Shown: in pieces, positions 54,578 to 64,000 of the stretch
Layout: each line of letters begins with the position of its first letter
Position numbering within the stretch: the stretch's first letter is position 1
Source: Streptomyces sp. ISL-36
GTDB lineage: Bacteria > Actinomycetota > Actinomycetes > Streptomycetales > Streptomycetaceae
DNA: 64,000 nt
Direction of reading: 5' to 3'
Assembly (NCBI RefSeq): GCF_018614205.1
Contig: NZ_JAGGOS010000057.1
Location: 384 to 64,383, forward strand
Translations under genes and position numbers: made by a program
The notes under the pieces: generated by a model
What the model saw: the letters and a program-made list of their open reading frames with translations, nothing else
What the model was told of the DNA's origin: nothing
The model's database searches: none

Positions 54578-56200
54578 TCACCGCACCCGCTCGACCCGCC
54601 GCTCGTCCCAGACCGGCTCGCTGGTCTCCCGTACGACCCCGTCCGAGCCGAAGACCAGGAAGCGGTCGAAGGTCTTGGCGAACCACCGGTCGTGCGTGAC
54701 CGCCAGCACGGTCCCCTCGTACGACTCCAGACCGTCCTGAAGGGCCTCGGCCGACTCCAGGTCCAGGTTGTCCGTCGGCTCGTCCAGCAGCAGCGCCGTC
54801 GTGCCGGACAGCTCCAGGAGCAGGATCTGGAAACGGGCCTGCTGGCCGCCGGAGAGCTTCTCGAAGGGCTGGTCGCCCTGCCCCTCCAGCTCGTACCGGC
54901 GCAGCACCGACATCGCCCCGCCCCGGTCCTTGGCGTGCTCCGTCCACAGGATGTCCACGAGGGTCCGCCCCTGCAGCTCCGGGTGGGCGTGGGTCTGGGC
55001 GAAGTGGCCCGGCACGACCCGGGCGCCCAGCTTCCACGTGCCCGTGTGCGCCACCGAGGGATCCCCGGCGAGCAGCCGCAGGAAGTGCGACTTGCCCGAG
55101 CCGTTCGAACCGAGGACGCCGATCCGCTCCCCGTAGAAGATCTCCAGCGAGAACGGCTTCATCAGCCCGGTCAGCTCAAGGTTCTCGCAGGTCACCGCCC
55201 GTACACCGGTCCGCCCGCCGCGCAGCCGCATCCGGATGTCCTGCTCGCGCGGAGGCTCCGGCGGCGGACCGGCCTCCTCGAACTTCCTCAGCCGGGTCTG
55301 CGCCGCCGCGTACCGGGAGGCCATGTCGTGGCTGACCGACGCCGCCTGCCGCAGGTTGAGGACCAGCTTCTTCAGCTGGGCGTGCTTCTCCTCCCAGCGC
55401 CGCTTCAGCTCCTCGAAGCGGGCGAACCGCTCCCGCCGCGCCTCGTGGAAGGTGTCGAAGCCGCCGCCGTGCACCCAGACGTCGGACCCGGCCGGACCCG
55501 GCTCGACCGCGACGATCTTCTGGGCGGCCCGGGCCAGCAGCTCCCGGTCGTGGGAGATGAAGAGCACGGTCTTACGGGTCTCCCGCAGCCGCTCCTCCAG
55601 CCACCGCTTGCCGGGGACGTCGAGGTAGTTGTCCGGCTCGTCCAGGAGCAGCACCTCGTCGGTGCCCCGCAGCAGGGACTCCAGGACCAGCCGCTTCTGC
55701 TCACCGCCGCTGAGCGTGCGCACCTCGCGGAACTGCGCCTTCTCGTACGGGACGCCGAGAGCGGCCGTGGTGCACATGTCCCAGACGGTCTCGGCCTCGT
55801 ACCCCTGGACCTCCGCCCAGTCGCTGAGGGCCTGCGCGTACTTCATCTGCGCGGCCTCGTCGTCGACCGTCATGATCAGGTGCTCGGCCTCGTCGACCGC
55901 CTTCGCGGCCTCGCGGATCCGCGGCTGCGCGGCCGAGACGAGCAGGTCACGGACCGTACGGTCGTCCCGCACCGAGCCCACGAACTGCGGCATCACGCCG
56001 AGACCGCCGCTGACGGTGACCGTCCCGCCGTGCGGCTGGAGCTCACCGGCGATCATCCGCAGGAGCGTGGTCTTCCCGGCGCCGTTGGCCCCGACGAGGG
56101 CCACCACCGCGCCCTCTCCCACCCGGAAGGAGGCATCAGCCAGAAGCACCCTCCCGTCGGGAAGGTAGTACTCCAGATGCGCGGCCTCGACATGTCCCAT
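54578..56200 (-). CDS. ABC-F family ATP-binding protein
   Basis: 540 residues from ATG at 56200; in-frame ATGs at 56209 and 56224 are possible. Two ABC domains without membrane segments. Walker A: GANGAGKTT and GSNGSGKSH. Signatures: LSGGEQKR and LSGGQQAR. Walker B: LLLDEPDNYLD and LLLDEPTDNLD. The inter-domain linker (EELKRRWEEKHAQLKKLVLNLRQ) would reach the ribosome peptidyl centre. Such proteins act in translation or give ribosome-protection resistance. The second Walker A ends in His instead of Thr/Ser, so ATP use at that site may differ. Confidence 0.9.
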   Translation of the reverse strand: MGHVEAAHLEYYLPDGRVLLADASFRVGEGAVVALVGANGAGKTTLLRMIAGELQPHGGTVTVSGGLGVMPQFVGSVRDDRTVRDLLVSAAQPRIREAAKAVDEAEHLIMTVDDEAAQMKYAQALSDWAEVQGYEAETVWDMCTTAALGVPYEKAQFREVRTLSGGEQKRLVLESLLRGTDEVLLLDEPDNYLDVPGKRWLEERLRETRKTVLFISHDRELLARAAQKIVAVEPGPAGSDVWVHGGGFDTFHEARRERFARFEELKRRWEEKHAQLKKLVLNLRQAASVSHDMASRYAAAQTRLRKFEEAGPPPEPPREQDIRMRLRGGRTGVRAVTCENLELTGLMKPFSLEIFYGERIGVLGSNGSGKSHFLRLLAGDPSVAHTGTWKLGARVVPGHFAQTHAHPELQGRTLVDILWTEHAKDRGGAMSVLRRYELEGQGDQPFEKLSGGQQARFQILLLELSGTTALLLDEPTDNLDLESAEALQDGLESYEGTVLAVTHDRWFAKTFDRFLVFGSDGVVRETSEPVWDERRVERVR

Positions 56201-56256
56201 GCTGCGCATTGTCGCCGCCCGCACCGCTTGTTCCCAACCGGATTAGGATGCGCGGC

Positions 56257-57168
56257 ATGAGCTTTGGGGGACCGCAGTGGCCGCAGGAGCCGCAGCAGCA
56301 CGGACAGCAGCACGGACAGCAGCAGCCGTACGGACAGCAGCCGAACCCGTTTCCGGGGGCACAGGCGCCGGACACACCCGACTGGGGTGCCCTCGCCGAC
56401 GCCTCGGCGGCAGGCCGGCGGCGCAAGCGCTGGCTGATCGTCGGCGGCGGCGCGCTCGCGACGCTCGCGGTCGGCGCGATCGTCGCCACCGCGGTGGTGA
56501 GCGGCGGCGACGGCGACGACACGGCCAAGAACGGCTCGGTCACCCCCACCGGCTCCACGGCCCCCAGTGACTCCCCCACGCCCGAGCCGACGTTCTCCTC
56601 CGTGGCTCCGCCGCCCCCGCCGAACCCCAAGGACTTCATCTCCAACGAGACGAAGGACAAGGCCCCGCTCAGCGCCGAGGGCCTCTTCCCGGGCAAGAAG
56701 CTGACCATGAGCGGCCGCGCGTACACCAAGGGCGCGACCTCCTCCACCACCGACTGCGCGAGCGTCGCCCAGGGCGCGCTCGGCTCGATCCTGAAGAAGA
56801 ACGGCTGCGACCGTGTGCTGCGGGCCACCTATGTGAAGGACGGCGTCGCGATCACGGTCGGCGTGGCCGTCTTCTCCACGGAGGCGGAGGCGTCGAGCGC
56901 CAAGGTTCAGGCCAAGGGCGGTATCGCACCGCTCGCCGGGTCGGGGGTGGCCGACTTCTGCCGCGCGACCGTCTGTCTGCGGCGCTCCAACTCGATCGGC
57001 CGGTACGCCTACTTCACCCAGGCCGGCTTCACCGACGGCAAGAAGGTCACCGAGTCGGACAGGGCGATCTACCAGGCCAGCGACGACCTGGGCACCTTCA
57101 CCTTCAACCAGATCTACACCCGCGGCCGCACCCAGGCCTCAGCAGCAGCCGGCGCTCCCGGGGAGTGA
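56257..57168 (+). CDS. Single-pass membrane protein, unknown function
   Basis: 303 residues from ATG at 56257 (ATG at 56248 also possible). Gln/Pro-rich cytosolic N-terminus ([11 protein letters not shown]), basic RRRKRW, one transmembrane helix ([22 protein letters not shown]), then a Thr/Ser/Pro linker and an outside domain with four Cys ([21 protein letters not shown]). Architecture resembles secreted sensor-like actinobacterial proteins. Divergent from the ABC-F gene; its last 30 bases overlap truA. Confidence 0.75.
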   Translation: MSFGGPQWPQEPQQHGQQHGQQQPYGQQPNPFPGAQAPDTPDWGALADASAAGRRRKRWLIVGGGALATLAVGAIVATAVVSGGDGDDTAKNGSVTPTGSTAPSDSPTPEPTFSSVAPPPPPNPKDFISNETKDKAPLSAEGLFPGKKLTMSGRAYTKGATSSTTDCASVAQGALGSILKKNGCDRVLRATYVKDGVAITVGVAVFSTEAEASSAKVQAKGGIAPLAGSGVADFCRATVCLRRSNSIGRYAYFTQAGFTDGKKVTESDRAIYQASDDLGTFTFNQIYTRGRTQASAAAGAPGE

Positions 57169-57996
57169 CCGCCTGTTCCTGGCCTCCAGGTTGCGGGCGG
57201 CCAGGAGCTCGTCGGCCGGGTAGCCGACCTCTTCGAGGGTGAGCCCGTGCGGGCGTACGACATGCACGGCCGAGTCACGGACGCCCGCCGCGAGCACCTT
57301 CGCGGGCCACTCGACGGGGCGGTGCCCGTCGCCGACGAAGAGCAGCGCGCCGACGAGCGAGCGGACCATGTTGTGGCAGAAGGCGTCGGCCTTCACGGTC
57401 GCTTCGAGGATGCCGCCGGGGCGGCGCTCCCAGCGCAGCTCCTGGAGCGTGCGGATGGTGGTGGCGCCCTCGCGCTTCTTGCAGTAGGCGGCGAAGTCGT
57501 GTTCGCCGACGAGTCGCTCGGCGGCGGCGTTCATGGCGTCCATGTCGAGGGACCAGTCGTGCCACAGGACATGGCCGCGCAGGAGCGGGTCGACGCCGCC
57601 GGGGTTGTCGGTGACGCGGTAGGCGTAGCGGCGCCAGATGGCGGAGAAGCGGGCGTTGAAGCCGCTGGGGGCCTCGGTGAGCTTCCACACCCGTACGTCG
57701 TGCGAGAGCCGCCCGGCGAGGCGCCGCAGGAGCTTGTCCTGGTGCTCGGCCCACAGCTCGACGGGCAGATCGACATGGGCGACCTGCCCGCGCGCGTGCA
57801 CCCCGGAGTCGGTCCGGCCGGCGACGGTCAGCTCGTACGTCTCCTTGGACCGGGTCACGGTCCGCAGGGCGTCCTCGATGTCGCCCTGGACGGTGCGCTG
57901 CCCGCGGGCCTGCTTGGCCCAGCCGGAGAAGTCCTTGCCGTCGTAGGACAGGTCGAGCCGGATGCGTACGAACCCGGCCTGCACGTCGTCGCTCAC
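57139..57996 (-). CDS. truA: tRNA pseudouridine(38-40) synthase TruA
   Basis: 285 residues from GTG at 57996. Catalytic Asp63 in [45 protein letters not shown]. It isomerises U38-40 in the anticodon stem. Its 3' 30 bases overlap the convergent membrane-protein gene, so its C-terminal SLPGSAGCC is read from DNA shared with that gene. Downstream of rplQ. Confidence 0.95.
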   Translation of the reverse strand: MSDDVQAGFVRIRLDLSYDGKDFSGWAKQARGQRTVQGDIEDALRTVTRSKETYELTVAGRTDSGVHARGQVAHVDLPVELWAEHQDKLLRRLAGRLSHDVRVWKLTEAPSGFNARFSAIWRRYAYRVTDNPGGVDPLLRGHVLWHDWSLDMDAMNAAAERLVGEHDFAAYCKKREGATTIRTLQELRWERRPGGILEATVKADAFCHNMVRSLVGALLFVGDGHRPVEWPAKVLAAGVRDSAVHVVRPHGLTLEEVGYPADELLAARNLEARNRRSLPGSAGCC

Positions 57997-58031
57997 GCGC
58001 TGAATCCTCTCAATACCCTCTGCGTACGGGA

Positions 58032-58062
58032 GCGGGCCCGTACCCCAGGGGTACGGGCCCGC
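58032..58062. terminator. rplQ terminator hairpin
   Basis: 15-bp arms (58032-58046 with 58048-58062) forming an almost perfect palindrome between rplQ and truA. Confidence 0.85.
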
Positions 58063-58085
58063 CCACGAGAAAAACGGAAGAACGC

Positions 58086-58580
58086 TTACGCGTCCTTCGC
58101 CTCCTCGGCCGGAGCCTCGGCGGCGTCCTCGGCCTTGGTCTCCTCGACCTTGGCCTCGTCAGCCTCCTTGACCGCACGCTTGGTGGCGGCCTCGGCCTCG
58201 GCGACGGTCGCCTTCTTGGCGATCTCGCCCTCGACCAGCTCGATCACGGCCATCGGGGCGTTGTCGCCACGACGGTTGCCGATCTTGGTGATACGGGTGT
58301 AGCCACCCGGGCGCTCGGCGTAGCGCGGGGCGATCTCGGTGAAGAGGGTGTGGACGATGCCCTTGTCGGTGATCGTCTGCAGCACCAGGCGACGGTTGTG
58401 GATGTCGCCCTTCTTCGCCTTGGTGATCAGGCGCTCGGCGACCGGACGCAGGCGGCGGGCCTTGGCCTCGGTCGTGGTGATGCGGCCGTGCTCGAAGAGC
58501 GACTTCGCCAGGTTGGCAAGCAGCAGACGCTCGTGAGCGGCGCTGCCGCCGAGGCGGGCACCCTTGGTGGGACGCGGCAT
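58086..58580 (-). CDS. rplQ: 50S ribosomal protein L17
   Basis: 164 residues from ATG at 58580 after [34 protein letters not shown] is typical. The C-terminal ~45 residues are an Ala/Glu/Lys extension common in actinobacteria. It lies 497 bases from rpoA, a far larger gap than expected, because of the repeat array. Confidence 0.97.
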   Translation of the reverse strand: MPRPTKGARLGGSAAHERLLLANLAKSLFEHGRITTTEAKARRLRPVAERLITKAKKGDIHNRRLVLQTITDKGIVHTLFTEIAPRYAERPGGYTRITKIGNRRGDNAPMAVIELVEGEIAKKATVAEAEAATKRAVKEADEAKVEETKAEDAAEAPAEEAKDA

Positions 58581-58679
58581 GGTGTTTCTCCTTGTGATCT
58601 GCATCGGCCGTGTGAGGTACCGGTGTCAGTGTCCGTGCGGGCGTCTGCCCGACGGAGATCCGGCCGAAGCCGGAAACCC

Positions 58680-59045
58680 GGGCCGCGAGGCCCGGAGGTC
58701 TTTCGTCGCCGGGCTCGTGCCCAGCGGTCCCGGGGCCGGAGCCCCGGAGATGATGCAGCGCGCGGCGGTGACACCGCTGCGCACCCCGGCGGAGGCCAGG
58801 GGGTCCGGGCCGCGAGGCCCGGAGGTCTTTCGTCGCCGGGCTCGCGCCCAGCGGTCCCGGGGCCGGAGCCCCGGAGATCGTACGGCGCGCGGCCGTGAGA
58901 CCGCTGCACACCCCCGCCCGGAGGCCAGGGGGTCCGGGCCGTGAGGCCCGGGGGGTCAGGCACGGGCCGCCGGGCCCGTCCCCGTCCCCGGCCCGGAGGA
59001 CGGGGGTCCGGGGCGAAGCCCCGAGGTGTCACCGCGGCGGGCCGG
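58680..59045. repeat. 127-bp hairpin-rich repeat between rpoA and rplQ
   Basis: GGGCCGCGAGG-type unit starts occur at 58680, 58807 and (GGGCCGTGAGG) 58936. The first two units share almost all bases over ~75 positions. Each contains two hairpins: CCGGGCC-GCGA-GGCCCGG and CGGGGC-CGGA-GCCCCG. Related hairpins (CGGGGCGAAGCCCCG near 59010, and a GGGCCGGGCC type near 59040) continue towards the rpoA stop. No gene seen. Confidence 0.85.
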
Positions 59046-59077
59046 GTCCCCGGAGGGGCCCGGCCCGCCGGGGGCGA

Positions 59078-60100
59078 CTAGTACTGCTCGGTCTCGACGA
59101 AGCCCGCGTCCGCGTCGTCGTCGGCGCCGAAGGCGTCGGCGGCGGCGGTCGGGTCGAATCCGGGCGGGCTGTCCTTGAGGGCCAGGCCCATGCCGGCCAG
59201 CTTCGCCTTGACCTCGTCGATCGACTTCGCACCGAAGTTGCGGATGTCGAGCAGGTCGGCCTCGGAGCGCGCCACGAGCTCACCCACGGAGTGGATGCCC
59301 TCACGCTTGAGGCAGTTGTACGAACGAACGGTGAGCTCGAGCTCCTCGATCGGCAGCGCCAGGTCGGCGGCGAGGGCGGCGTCCGTCGGGGACGGGCCCA
59401 TGTCGATGCCCTCGGCGTCGATGTTGAGCTCGCGCGCCAGACCGAACAGCTCGACCAGGGTCTTGCCGGCGGACGCCATGGCGTCACGCGGGCGCATGGC
59501 CTGCTTGGTCTCGACGTCGACGATCAGCTTGTCGAAGTCGGTGCGCTGCTCGACACGGGTCGCCTCGACCTTGTACGTGACCTTGAGCACCGGCGAGTAG
59601 ATGGAGTCGACCGGGATACGGCCGATCTCCTGGCCCACCTGCTTGTTCTGCACGGCGGAGACGTAGCCGCGACCGCGCTCGACGGTCAGCTCCATCTCCA
59701 GCTTGCCCTTGCCGTTGAGCGTGGCGAGGACAAGGTCGGGGTTGTGCACCTCGACACCGGCCGGCGGGGCGATGTCGGCGGCGGTGACCAGACCCGGGCC
59801 CTGCTTGCGCAGGTACATCACGACCGGCTCGTCGTGCTCCGAGGAGACGACCAGCTGCTTGATGTTCAGGATGAGGTCGGTGACGTCCTCCTTGACGCCC
59901 GGCACGGTGGTGAACTCGTGCAGGACACCGTCGATGCGGATGGACGTGACCGCCGCACCCGGGATCGAGGAGAGGAGCGTACGGCGGAGGCTGTTGCCGA
60001 GCGTGTAGCCGAAGCCCGGCTCCAGCGGCTCGATGACGAACCGCGAACGGAATTCGTCGACGACCTCTTCGGTCAGCGAAGGACGCTGAGCGATCAGCAT
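59078..60100 (-). CDS. rpoA: RNA polymerase alpha subunit
   Basis: 340 residues. N-terminal assembly domain ([31 protein letters not shown]), linker, and C-terminal helix-hairpin-helix domain ([36 protein letters not shown]) that binds UP elements and activators. Full length, with an acidic C-terminal tail. Confidence 0.98.
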   Translation of the reverse strand: MLIAQRPSLTEEVVDEFRSRFVIEPLEPGFGYTLGNSLRRTLLSSIPGAAVTSIRIDGVLHEFTTVPGVKEDVTDLILNIKQLVVSSEHDEPVVMYLRKQGPGLVTAADIAPPAGVEVHNPDLVLATLNGKGKLEMELTVERGRGYVSAVQNKQVGQEIGRIPVDSIYSPVLKVTYKVEATRVEQRTDFDKLIVDVETKQAMRPRDAMASAGKTLVELFGLARELNIDAEGIDMGPSPTDAALAADLALPIEELELTVRSYNCLKREGIHSVGELVARSEADLLDIRNFGAKSIDEVKAKLAGMGLALKDSPPGFDPTAAADAFGADDDADAGFVETEQY

Positions 60101-60234
60101 GGTGTGTGTTCCTTCAGTCGTGGACGCCCACTATTTGACGCCCGACAGGTACTGCTCGTACTGCAAGGGTACGGGCGGCACGGCCCCCGAAGGGGTCGTA
60201 CCGCCCGGACACTCAGACCGTCACCGGTCGTGCG

Positions 60235-60639
60235 TCAGACGCGACGACGCTTCGGCGGACGGCAGCCGTTGTGCGGCGTGGGGGTGACGTCCTGGATCGA
60301 ACCGACCTCGAGGCCCGTGGCCTGGAGGGAACGGATCGCGGTCTCGCGGCCGGAGCCCGGACCCTTGACGAAGACGTCGACCTTGCGCATGCCGTGCTCC
60401 TGCGCGCGGCGAGCGGCCGACTCGGCGGCCATCTGCGCGGCGAACGGGGTCGACTTGCGCGAGCCCTTGAAGCCGACGTGGCCGGCGGAGGCCCAGGAGA
60501 TCACGTTGCCCGAGGGGTCCGTGATCGAGACGATCGTGTTGTTGAACGTGCTCTTGATGTGCGCGTGGCCGTGAGCGACGTTCTTCTTTTCCTTGCGGCG
60601 CACCTTCTTGGCAGCGCCCTGACGACCCTTGGGGGGCAT
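60235..60639 (-). CDS. rpsK: 30S ribosomal protein S11
   Basis: 134 residues. [35 protein letters not shown], and the C-terminal [18 protein letters not shown]. Part of the platform of the 30S subunit. Follows rpsM by 66 bases. Confidence 0.98.
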   Translation of the reverse strand: MPPKGRQGAAKKVRRKEKKNVAHGHAHIKSTFNNTIVSITDPSGNVISWASAGHVGFKGSRKSTPFAAQMAAESAARRAQEHGMRKVDVFVKGPGSGRETAIRSLQATGLEVGSIQDVTPTPHNGCRPPKRRRV

Positions 60640-60705
60640 CTATATCTCCTACGGGAGGTGGTCGGTCCTACAGCGAAGACCGTGTGGTCAAGCGTCCGCT
60701 GAGGA

Positions 60706-61086
60706 CTACTTCTTGCCCGGCTTCTTCTTACCGGCGATGGCGCGACGCGGGCCCTTGCGGGTACGAGCGTTGGTGCTGGTGCGCTGACCGTGGACCGGCA
60801 GGCCACGACGGTGGCGGATGCCCTGGTAGCAGCCGATCTCGATCTTGCGGCGGATGTCGCCCTGGATCTCGCGGCGGAGGTCACCCTCGGTCTGGAGGTT
60901 GGCATCCACGTACTCGCGGATCTTGACCAGGTCCTCTTCGGCCAGGTCACGAACGCGGGTGTTCGGGTTCACGCCGGTGGAGGTGAGGATCTCCTTGGAC
61001 CGGGTGCGCCCGATACCGAAGACGTAGGTGAGTGCGATCTCCACACGCTTTTCGCGCGGGATGTCGACACCGGAAACGCGTGCCAT
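60706..61086 (-). CDS. rpsM: 30S ribosomal protein S13
   Basis: 126 residues from ATG at 61086. [41 protein letters not shown], basic tail AGKKKPGKK. Contacts the 30S head and tRNA. Confidence 0.98.
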   Translation of the reverse strand: MARVSGVDIPREKRVEIALTYVFGIGRTRSKEILTSTGVNPNTRVRDLAEEDLVKIREYVDANLQTEGDLRREIQGDIRRKIEIGCYQGIRHRRGLPVHGQRTSTNARTRKGPRRAIAGKKKPGKK

Positions 61087-61290
61087 GCAATGGCTCCTGT
61101 GTGTTCGGGGGTCTTCCGCAAAGCCGCTCCCGACCGCCGACCCCTCTGATTTCAAAGAAGTGGTACGTCCGGGTCCCCGGCCCCCGCCGGAGGTGTCGTC
61201 AGCCGTTCAGAACGGCCCGACGGACTCTGCGTATGTACGTGTGTTGCGTCGCGCGAAGAACTGCGAGAATTGCAGGTCGGTCGGCGTGCG

Positions 61291-61404
61291 TCAGCCCTGG
61301 CGCTGCTTGTGGCGCAGGTTGTCGCAGATGACCATGACCCGACCGTGACGGCGGATCACCTTGCACTTGTCGCAGATCTTCTTGACGCTCGGCTTGACCT
61401 TCAT
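61291..61404 (-). CDS. rpmJ: 50S ribosomal protein L36
   Basis: 37 residues. [20 protein letters not shown], then [17 protein letters not shown]. Zinc ligands Cys11, Cys14, Cys27 and His32 are present, so this is the zinc-binding (C+) form; a C- paralogue under zinc control may exist elsewhere. Between infA and rpsM. Confidence 0.97.
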   Translation of the reverse strand: MKVKPSVKKICDKCKVIRRHGRVMVICDNLRHKQRQG

Positions 61405-61466
61405 GTGTCTGAGGTTCTCCGGGTCAGTGCCACCACCCGCGCGGGAGCGCGGAGTGCGGGCAAGAT

Positions 61467-61688
61467 CTACTTGTAGCGGTAGACGATCCGGCCACGCGTC
61501 AGGTCGTACGGAGAGAGCTCCACGACGACCCGGTCGTCCGGAAGGATTCGGATGTAGTGCATCCGCATCTTGCCGGAGATGTGCGCGAGGACCTTGTGAC
61601 CGTTCTGGAGCTCCACCTTGAACATGGCGTTCGGGAGGGACTCGATCACGGTGCCCTCGATTTCGATGGCACCTTGCTTCTTGGCCAC
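61467..61688 (-). CDS. infA: Translation initiation factor IF-1
   Basis: 73 residues from GTG at 61688 after AAAGGCG. OB-fold: [40 protein letters not shown], ending IVYRYK. Exact family length. Confidence 0.98.
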   Translation of the reverse strand: MAKKQGAIEIEGTVIESLPNAMFKVELQNGHKVLAHISGKMRMHYIRILPDDRVVVELSPYDLTRGRIVYRYK

Positions 61689-61865
61689 GCTTCGCCTTTC
61701 GAATCGGCTACCTTGATCGACTCTCGATCCGCGTGAGGACACACGGGTACACGAGAGCCGACGCATCAGTCTACGTCAGGCCCCTGGAAAAGACGAATCC
61801 GGGAAGAATGCCCACTCCGGATGATCCTTACGCAAGGAGCCGCGCCGCAGTACAGGCCCCACTAG

Positions 61866-61991
61866 GCCAAGGGATCCGGCGCCGCCGTCACGCCCAGGTC
61901 CCGCTACGCCAAGGGATCCGGCGCCGCCGTCACGCCCAGGTCCCGCTACGCCAAGGGATCCGGCGCCGCGGTGACGCCCAGTTCCGCCAGC
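61866..61991. repeat. 42-bp repeat copied from the 3' end of map
   Basis: Units start at 61866, 61908 and 61950, exactly 42 bases apart. The third (61950-61991) lies in the map coding end and joins the stop (61946-61948). The other two are downstream copies that repeat the codons for ..LGVTAAPDPLA and the stop. Confidence 0.9.
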
Positions 61992-62782
61992 TTCGCCTTG
62001 CCGCCGTCCGGGGAGGTCAGGACCAGCGGGCCGGCCACCGTGAGGGCCACCGAGTGCTCCCAGTGGGAGGACCAGGTGCCGTCCGTCGTGATGACCGTCC
62101 AGTCGTCCTTGAGGACCTCCGTGTGCGGCGTGCCGAGGGAGACCATCGGCTCGATCGCCAGGCAGAAGCCGGGGACCAGCTTCGGGCCCTTGCCGCGCTT
62201 GCGGGAGACGTAGTTCAGCAGGTGCGGGTCCATGTGCATCTCGGTGCCGATGCCGTGGCCGCCGTAGTCCTCGACGATGCCGTACTTGCCGCCGCCCGGC
62301 TTCGGCTGCCGACGGATGTACGTCTCGATCGCGCGCGAGATGTCGACCAGCCGGTTGCCGTTCTTCATCGCGGCGATGCCGGCCCACATCGACTCCTCGG
62401 TCACCCGGGAGAGCTCGATCAGCTCAGGAGCGTGCCCCGTGCCCACGAACGCCGTGTACGCCGCGTCCCCGTGCCAGCCGTCGACGATCGCGCCGCAGTC
62501 GATCGAGATGATGTCCCCGTCCTTGAGGACCGTCTTCTCGTCCGGGATGCCGTGGACGACGACCTCGTTCACCGAGGTGCAGATCGTCGCGGGGAAACCG
62601 CCGTACCCGAGGAAGTTCGACTTCGCGCCGTGGTCCGCGATCACCTTCCGCGCGACCTCGTCCAGGTCCTTCGTCGTGGCGCCCGGCACGGCCGCCTCGC
62701 GGGTCGCCGCGTGGATGGCCGCGACGACCAGCCCCGCCTCGCGCATCTTCGCGATCTGCTCGGGGGTCTTGATCTGCACCAT
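61946..62782 (-). CDS. map: Methionine aminopeptidase, type I
   Basis: 278 residues from ATG at 62782. Metal ligands: Asp pair in SIDCGAIVDGWHGDAAYT, His in GGHGIGTEMH, Glu in CLAIEPM and Glu in WEHSVALT. Removes initiator Met. The upstream in-frame start at 62872 would read through a hairpin and is rejected. The 3' end is tandemly repeated beyond the stop. Confidence 0.97.
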   Translation of the reverse strand: MVQIKTPEQIAKMREAGLVVAAIHAATREAAVPGATTKDLDEVARKVIADHGAKSNFLGYGGFPATICTSVNEVVVHGIPDEKTVLKDGDIISIDCGAIVDGWHGDAAYTAFVGTGHAPELIELSRVTEESMWAGIAAMKNGNRLVDISRAIETYIRRQPKPGGGKYGIVEDYGGHGIGTEMHMDPHLLNYVSRKRGKGPKLVPGFCLAIEPMVSLGTPHTEVLKDDWTVITTDGTWSSHWEHSVALTVAGPLVLTSPDGGKAKLAELGVTAAPDPLA

Positions 62783-62824
62783 CGCCGCGGGGGCCTTTCC
62801 TTCGGATACGGGGAACAGAACAAC

Positions 62825-62865
62825 GATACGGCCGCGGCGCCCCCGAGGGGCACCGCGGCCGTATC
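62825..62865. terminator. Long hairpin between adk and map
   Basis: 13-bp perfect outer stem (62825-62837 with 62853-62865) and an inner GCCCC/GGGGC pairing. It may terminate or attenuate transcription between adk and map. Confidence 0.75.
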
Positions 62866-62884
62866 CGTACAAGCAGGGTGAGCG

Positions 62885-63535
62885 TCAGCTCTTCTTCAGC
62901 GCCGCCATCGCGCGTCCGGTGACCTCGTCCACCTTGCCGAGCGCCGAGATCGTCACGACCAGGTTCTGCGCCCGGTAGTAGTCGATGATCGGCTCGGTCT
63001 GCGTGTGGTAGACCTCCAGGCGCCGGCGGACGGTCTCCTCGGAGTCGTCGTCGCGCTGGTAGAGCTCGCCGCCGCACACGTCACACACGCCCTCGGCCTT
63101 CGGCGGGGTGTACGTGACGTGGAAGACGTGCGCGCTGTCGTTGCGGCAGATGCGGCGACCCGCGATCCGCTTGACGACCTCGTCCTCGGGGACCTCCAGG
63201 TCCAGGACCGCGTCCAGCTGCATGTCCTCGGCCTTGAGGACCACGTCCAGCGCCTCGGCCTGGGCCACGTTGCGCGGGAAGCCGTCGAGCAGGAAGCCGT
63301 TCGCGGCGTCGGCCTGCTCCATACGGTCCTTGGCCATCCCGATGGTGACCTCGTCGGGCACCAGGTCACCGGCGTCCATGAACGCCTTGGCCTTGAGGCC
63401 CAGCTCCGTGCCCTGACTGATGTTGGCGCGGAACAGGTCGCCCGTGGAGATGTGCGGGATGTCCAGGTTCTTGGCAAGGAACGCGGCCTGCGTACCCTTG
63501 CCGGCCCCGGGCGGTCCGACGAGGACGATTCGCAT
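62885..63535 (-). CDS. adk: Adenylate kinase
   Basis: 216 residues from ATG at 63535. P-loop GPPGAGKGTQ, STGDLFRANIS, LLDGFPRNVAQAEAL. Long LID domain with Cys (RRICRN; GVCDVCGGEL), suggesting a metal-binding LID. Its ATG overlaps the secY stop by one base (TGATG), so it is translationally coupled to secY. Confidence 0.97.
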   Translation of the reverse strand: MRIVLVGPPGAGKGTQAAFLAKNLDIPHISTGDLFRANISQGTELGLKAKAFMDAGDLVPDEVTIGMAKDRMEQADAANGFLLDGFPRNVAQAEALDVVLKAEDMQLDAVLDLEVPEDEVVKRIAGRRICRNDSAHVFHVTYTPPKAEGVCDVCGGELYQRDDDSEETVRRRLEVYHTQTEPIIDYYRAQNLVVTISALGKVDEVTGRAMAALKKS

Positions 63536-64000
63536 CAGCGGAGGAACCCTTCGTAATTGCGCTGCTGGAGCTGGCTCTCGATCTGCTTCACGGTCTCCAG
63601 CCCCACACCCACGATGATGAGGATGCTCGTCCCACCGAAGGGGAAGTTGGCATTGGCGCCGCCGAAGCCTGCCAACGCCATCGTCGGCACAAGAGCGATC
63701 AGACCCAGATACAGCGAGCCCGGCCAAGTGATCCGGTTGAGCACGTAGCTCAGATACTCGGCAGTAGGTCGACCAGCCCGGATACCCGGGATGAAGCCAC
63801 CATACTTCTTCATGTTGTCCGCGACTTCCTCGGGGTTGAACGAGATCGCCACATAGAAGAAGGCGAAGAACACGATCAGGAGGAAGTACGTAGCGATGTA
63901 GTAGGGGTGGTCACCCTTGACGAAGTGGGCTTCGATCCAGGTCTTCCACCCTGCGGTGGAGTTCGAGAACTGGGCGATCAACGCCGGGATGTAGAGCAGC
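63535..64000 (-). CDS. secY: Protein translocase subunit SecY (C-terminal part)
   Basis: About 155 residues are visible; the gene runs off the window. Last transmembrane helices (IATYFLLIVFFAFFYVAISF; YLGLIALVPTMALAGF; ILIIVGVGLETVKQIE) and the cytosolic loop FNPEEVADNMKKYGGFIPGIRAGRPTAEYL, a SecY hallmark, are present. Ends QLQQRNYEGFLR. Confidence 0.96.
   Translation of the reverse strand, partial: LLYIPALIAQFSNSTAGWKTWIEAHFVKGDHPYYIATYFLLIVFFAFFYVAISFNPEEVADNMKKYGGFIPGIRAGRPTAEYLSYVLNRITWPGSLYLGLIALVPTMALAGFGGANANFPFGGTSILIIVGVGLETVKQIESQLQQRNYEGFLR

Overview
The window is a high-GC, core-chromosome segment of a Streptomyces. The diagnostic evidence is bldM and whiD side by side, a perfect sigma-BldN-type promoter, a WhiB-family protein, groES-groEL1 under tandem CIRCE elements with a His-rich GroEL1 tail, and the actinobacterial order secY-adk-map-infA-rpmJ-rpsM-rpsK-rpoA-rplQ-truA followed by rplM-rpsI-glmM. 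From memory the order resembles the SCO4720s-4770s region of S. coelicolor; I could not check this. No tRNA, rRNA, IS element, phage or CRISPR was seen.

Layout. 1-5.6 kb: a kinase-like protein lacking catalytic residues, a Ser/Thr kinase and glpD. 5.8-7.7 kb: a nucleotide-sugar dehydrogenase homologue lacking its catalytic Cys, and a membrane protein. 7.8-13 kb: guaB3, guaB, an ECF sigma factor (SigD/ShbA type), bldM and whiD. 13-15.6 kb: LysR, MOSC and SDR genes. 15.6-24.5 kb: a saccharide-use locus. It holds a secreted beta-helix protein with a DUF2264 protein, a DeoR/LacI-type chimeric regulator, an ABC importer without its own ATPase, and a 2-hydroxyacid dehydrogenase. Two copies of the palindrome TGATCGAA-N10-TTCGATCA flank the regulator. 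24.6-26.3 kb: a decayed hydrolase and a SnoaL-like protein. 26.4-28.7 kb: groEL1/groES. 28.7-36.5 kb: two lipoprotein polysaccharide deacetylases, a methyltransferase, a beta-propeller pair, and an ECF42 sigma factor with its DGPF partner. 36.5-46 kb: tRNA t6A genes (tsaD, tsaB, tsaE) with rimI, alr, two L,D-transpeptidase-fold proteins (one with degenerate catalytic motifs, one frameshifted), a small ORF under an iron box, and nnrD. 46.6-53.2 kb: acpS, glmS, coaA, DUF389 and glmM. 53.3-64 kb: ribosomal protein, rpoA and secY genes.

Main unexplained observation: at least eight unrelated short tandem-repeat arrays (units 10, 13, about 16, 18, 36, 42, 99 and 127 bp) lie immediately 3' of stop codons. 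In several the repeat unit is a copy of the gene's own last codons plus the stop (alr, map, the SnoaL-like gene). This suggests a recurrent, end-of-gene-directed duplication process rather than one mobile element.

Limits: family calls come from reading motifs, without searches. Starts were chosen by Shine-Dalgarno position, third-position GC and expected length. Coordinates of small sites were counted by hand.
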